Source: Sunxiuqinia sp965372405 (GTDB taxonomy: Bacteria; Bacteroidota; Bacteroidia; Bacteroidales; Prolixibacteraceae). Taken from it: a stretch of 64,000 bases of DNA. Made by a program: the position numbers and the translations under genes. The stretch is taken from positions 1-64,000 of the forward strand of contig CBDVCE010000010.1 of assembly GCA_965372405.1 (NCBI GenBank), written 5' to 3'. The notes under the pieces are model-generated. The model ran no database searches. It was given only the letters and a program-made list of their open reading frames with translations, and had not been told where the DNA came from. Below are positions 61,736 through 64,000 of the stretch, piece after piece. Each line of letters opens with the position of its first letter. The first letter of the stretch is position 1.

Positions 61736-64000
61736 ATGAAGCAGTTTCTATTAATTCTTTTTGCAAGTCTGATTTCTCAAACTCAGCTCCTTGCTGATGA
61801 AGGACAGGTATTTTACCTGATTGGAGAAGTAGAAAAAACAGAGCATTCAGACCTCTACTTCAAAGAATTAAAAAAGAAACTACTAGAAGAAAAGGCCACA
61901 TTAGTTTTTCTAGGGAACTACTCTGGAATGATTGAATATAACCTTGAGACTGATGAGCTGAATTATCAAAGCCAAATCCCCGATTTTTTCCTTGATTTTA
62001 TTGAGGAACAAAAAATTGAGACATACATGCTCCCAGGAAATCAGGAATGGGAGAATGGAAAACGCACTGGACAGGATGTTGTTAACGAAATTGAAAAGGT
62101 TTATAAGAAACGACTTAAAAAGCACGTAAAGTTTATTCCTGACGATGCTCAACCCGGTCCAATTGTAAAAGAACTGAACGAAAATACAATCCTTATTTTT
62201 GTAAACACCCAGTTTTGGCTTCAGCAAGAAGTTGATATCTCAAGAATCAGTCACGATTTTGATGATGTTGGAAATCATTCAGAACTACAAAAGACGGCTT
62301 TCATTTATCTTTCCGATCTACTTAAAAAATACAGCGATAAAAACATTATCATGTTTGGCCATCACCCAGCTGTCAATAATGGTTTTCATGGAGGACATTT
62401 TGGAGTGAAAGAACATCTTTTTCCATTGGCAGGAGATGGATCATTTTACTTACCACTCCCTGGGTTCTTATATTATGGTCCGCGAAAATGGCTTGGTGCT
62501 CCCCAGGATCTCAACCATCCTGAATACAAACAAATGGCTGATGGAATCAAACAACTTGCAGCCTATCTTCCAAATCTGCTTTATATATCAGGGCATGAAA
62601 ATAACTTCCAGTTTAATAAACTTGGTATGGGAAAACAGCTAATTGTTGGATCAGTGGCTAAACCATACAAGAACAAGCAGCTTGAAGTTACTGAAGCTGG
62701 AATTACACGAATGGAGCTAAAAGATGGGAATCAGGCCATCATTGAATTTCTAAGTTTGAAAAATCAAAAGCTGGAGACAATTGCTAGTAAAGAGTTCAAT
62801 TTTAAACTGAATCCACTCTTAAAACTGTTTAATCAGAAAAAGAAAATCACTGACAGCACAATTAAAGCGATTCCGAGCAAGCAATACGAACAAAGTAAAT
62901 TCATTCGTTCCATTATGGGTGAGAATTACCGGGAAGTTTGGGCTACTGAAAGTGAATTCCCAGTTTTTGATATTAGCAAAGAAAAAGGTGGACTAAAAAT
63001 CTTGAAACGTGGTGGTGGTCAGCAAACCCAGTCATATCGGCTACAAAACAAAGACAAAAAACAATATGTACTTCGTTCGGTTGAAAAGAATGCTTCAGGT
63101 GCTTTGCCCGCAAGTTTAAAAGGAACAATTGCCGTAAGCGCGATACAAGATGCCATTTCAGCCTCTCACCCTTACGGAGCAGTTGTTGTTCCCAAACTGG
63201 CTGAAGCTGCAGGAATCTATCATACCAATCCACAAATTGTTTTTGTTCCAAATGATCCGGCTCTGGGCATATACCAACTTGAAATGAAGAATAAGCTCTT
63301 TTTGTATGAAGAGCGTCCTGCAAAAAACCGTGATGATATTGCCAGCTTTGGATATTCAAAAGATATTATTTCAACGCCCGATGTTCTTGAGACGATTATT
63401 CAGGATGATGATGCCGAAATTGATCAGAAATTTGTACTTCGTTCCCGCTTGTTCGATATGTGGATTGCCGATTGGGACAGACACGACGACCAATGGCGTT
63501 GGGCAAGTTTTGAAAAGGATGATAAAACAATCTTCCGTCCAATACCTCGCGACCGGGACAATGCATTCTTTAATTCGGATGGCTCATTGTTTAAAATTGC
63601 AGAACTAACATGGGTTCAGCCAAAATTTCAGGGATTCAAACCAAATACTCGCAACATTGAAGGGTTCAACTATAACGGGCGATACTTTGATCGCACTTTC
63701 ATGAATAAGCTGACACTTAAAGATTGGCAAGAAATTGCTGCTGATCTGCAAAATAAGCTTACCGATGAATTAATTGATCAAACAGTTGATTCTTCCCTGC
63801 CTAAAAAAGTGAATGAACTATCTGGTGATCGAATTAAGAAGGTACTAAAACAACGAAGGGAGAATTTGGCTGATTTTGCTGAAGACTACCATCGTTTTAT
63901 TAGCAAAAATGTAGATATTACTGGTACAGAAGATGAGGATCTATTTAAAATATGGCGCTATAATGATTCGACACATGTAGATGTATTTTCAGTATCTGAG
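61736..64000 (+). CDS. Metallophosphoesterase-fold/kinase-like fusion protein (partial)
   Basis: 755 codons to the window edge, from the ATG 3 bp after the HD-PycTM stop. Signal peptide (about 1-20), then a calcineurin-like phosphoesterase fold (about 24-345) in which only some metal ligands survive: GE instead of GD, GNY instead of GDN, GNQE instead of GNHD, GHHP kept, GHEN instead of GH-D-H. After about residue 420 a kinase-like region follows: YVLRSVEK, VVPKLAEAAGIYHTNP, LFLYEERP, WDRHDDQW and PRDRDNAF. Long Bacteroidota relatives end in an outer-membrane barrel, which would lie beyond the window. The phosphoesterase half is probably inactive. Confidence 0.7.
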   Translation, partial: MKQFLLILFASLISQTQLLADEGQVFYLIGEVEKTEHSDLYFKELKKKLLEEKATLVFLGNYSGMIEYNLETDELNYQSQIPDFFLDFIEEQKIETYMLPGNQEWENGKRTGQDVVNEIEKVYKKRLKKHVKFIPDDAQPGPIVKELNENTILIFVNTQFWLQQEVDISRISHDFDDVGNHSELQKTAFIYLSDLLKKYSDKNIIMFGHHPAVNNGFHGGHFGVKEHLFPLAGDGSFYLPLPGFLYYGPRKWLGAPQDLNHPEYKQMADGIKQLAAYLPNLLYISGHENNFQFNKLGMGKQLIVGSVAKPYKNKQLEVTEAGITRMELKDGNQAIIEFLSLKNQKLETIASKEFNFKLNPLLKLFNQKKKITDSTIKAIPSKQYEQSKFIRSIMGENYREVWATESEFPVFDISKEKGGLKILKRGGGQQTQSYRLQNKDKKQYVLRSVEKNASGALPASLKGTIAVSAIQDAISASHPYGAVVVPKLAEAAGIYHTNPQIVFVPNDPALGIYQLEMKNKLFLYEERPAKNRDDIASFGYSKDIISTPDVLETIIQDDDAEIDQKFVLRSRLFDMWIADWDRHDDQWRWASFEKDDKTIFRPIPRDRDNAFFNSDGSLFKIAELTWVQPKFQGFKPNTRNIEGFNYNGRYFDRTFMNKLTLKDWQEIAADLQNKLTDELIDQTVDSSLPKKVNELSGDRIKKVLKQRRENLADFAEDYHRFISKNVDITGTEDEDLFKIWRYNDSTHVDVFSVSE

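Noticed and set aside
1..64000. rRNA and tRNA genes
   Set aside because: Reading both strands by eye I found no rRNA segment and no convincing T-arm/acceptor pair; a tRNA search program would be needed to exclude one fully.

Overview
The window looks like a chromosome segment of a marine or anaerobic Bacteroidota, most likely of the Marinilabiliales/Prolixibacteraceae type. This is inferred from family content, not from a marker search. Supporting signs are the phylum-typical promoter form (TTTG, 17-19 nt, TAnnTTTG), weak Shine-Dalgarno signals, AT-rich DNA, Bacteroidota-type families (DUF4301, DUF6090, a DUF3822-like gene beside rsmD, many lipoproteins with short lipoboxes), a six-gene Rnf complex with RseC, and repeats of the CCCCGAGG..CCTCGGGG and GTCATCC..GGATGAC kinds.

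Layout. 1-8.2 kb: tail of an MFS permease, an S9 peptidase lipoprotein, a DoxX protein, an FGE-like lipoprotein, a Gfo/Idh/MocA oxidoreductase, a PaaI-type thioesterase, a prohibitin-like protein and an AraC regulator. 8.4-16.8 kb: an accessory fucoside-type locus (FucP-like permease, URO-D-like protein, GH29 fucosidase, secreted L-rhamnose/fucose mutarotase, and a large secreted tri-heme HzsA-like protein that is frameshifted here). 17-34.8 kb: housekeeping and surface-sugar genes (nucleoside phosphorylase, transglutaminase-like protein, guaA, DUF1080 protein, phosphoglucomutase, rfbD-rfbC-rfbA and a UXS-like gene, rpsA, STAS protein, rnz, RecD-like helicase, rsmD, YhcC-type radical SAM). 34.9-45.1 kb: DUF4301, TPR protein, a ComA-like phosphosulfolactate synthase, then an assimilatory sulfite reductase/siroheme operon (DUF2061, precorrin-2 dehydrogenase-like, cysJ, cysI, hemD, SDR). 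45.1-54.6 kb: an AT-rich accessory block of single unrelated genes and gene remnants, with a 15-unit 21-bp palindromic array, a 5'-truncated group II intron, a HipBA pair, a TlpA-like protein, two methyltransferases and a GDPD. 54.6-60.1 kb: rseC-rnfBCDGEA on the minus strand. 60.5-64 kb: an HD-PycTM membrane protein and the start of a large protein joining a degenerate metallophosphoesterase to a kinase-like domain.

The strongest new signal is in front of the sulfite reductase operon. A good promoter leads into a 31-codon reading frame with three clustered cysteine codons, followed by a strong intrinsic terminator. The 3' end of that small frame carries a 9-nt segment (39061-39069) exactly complementary to the 5' arm of the terminator. 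This is the geometry of classical ribosome-mediated attenuation: stalling at Cys codons should free the 9-nt segment and break the terminator. The second is the 21-bp array at 45140-45447, in which TTACC-NN-GGTAA-type palindromes repeat with an exact period and a 126-bp higher-order duplication.
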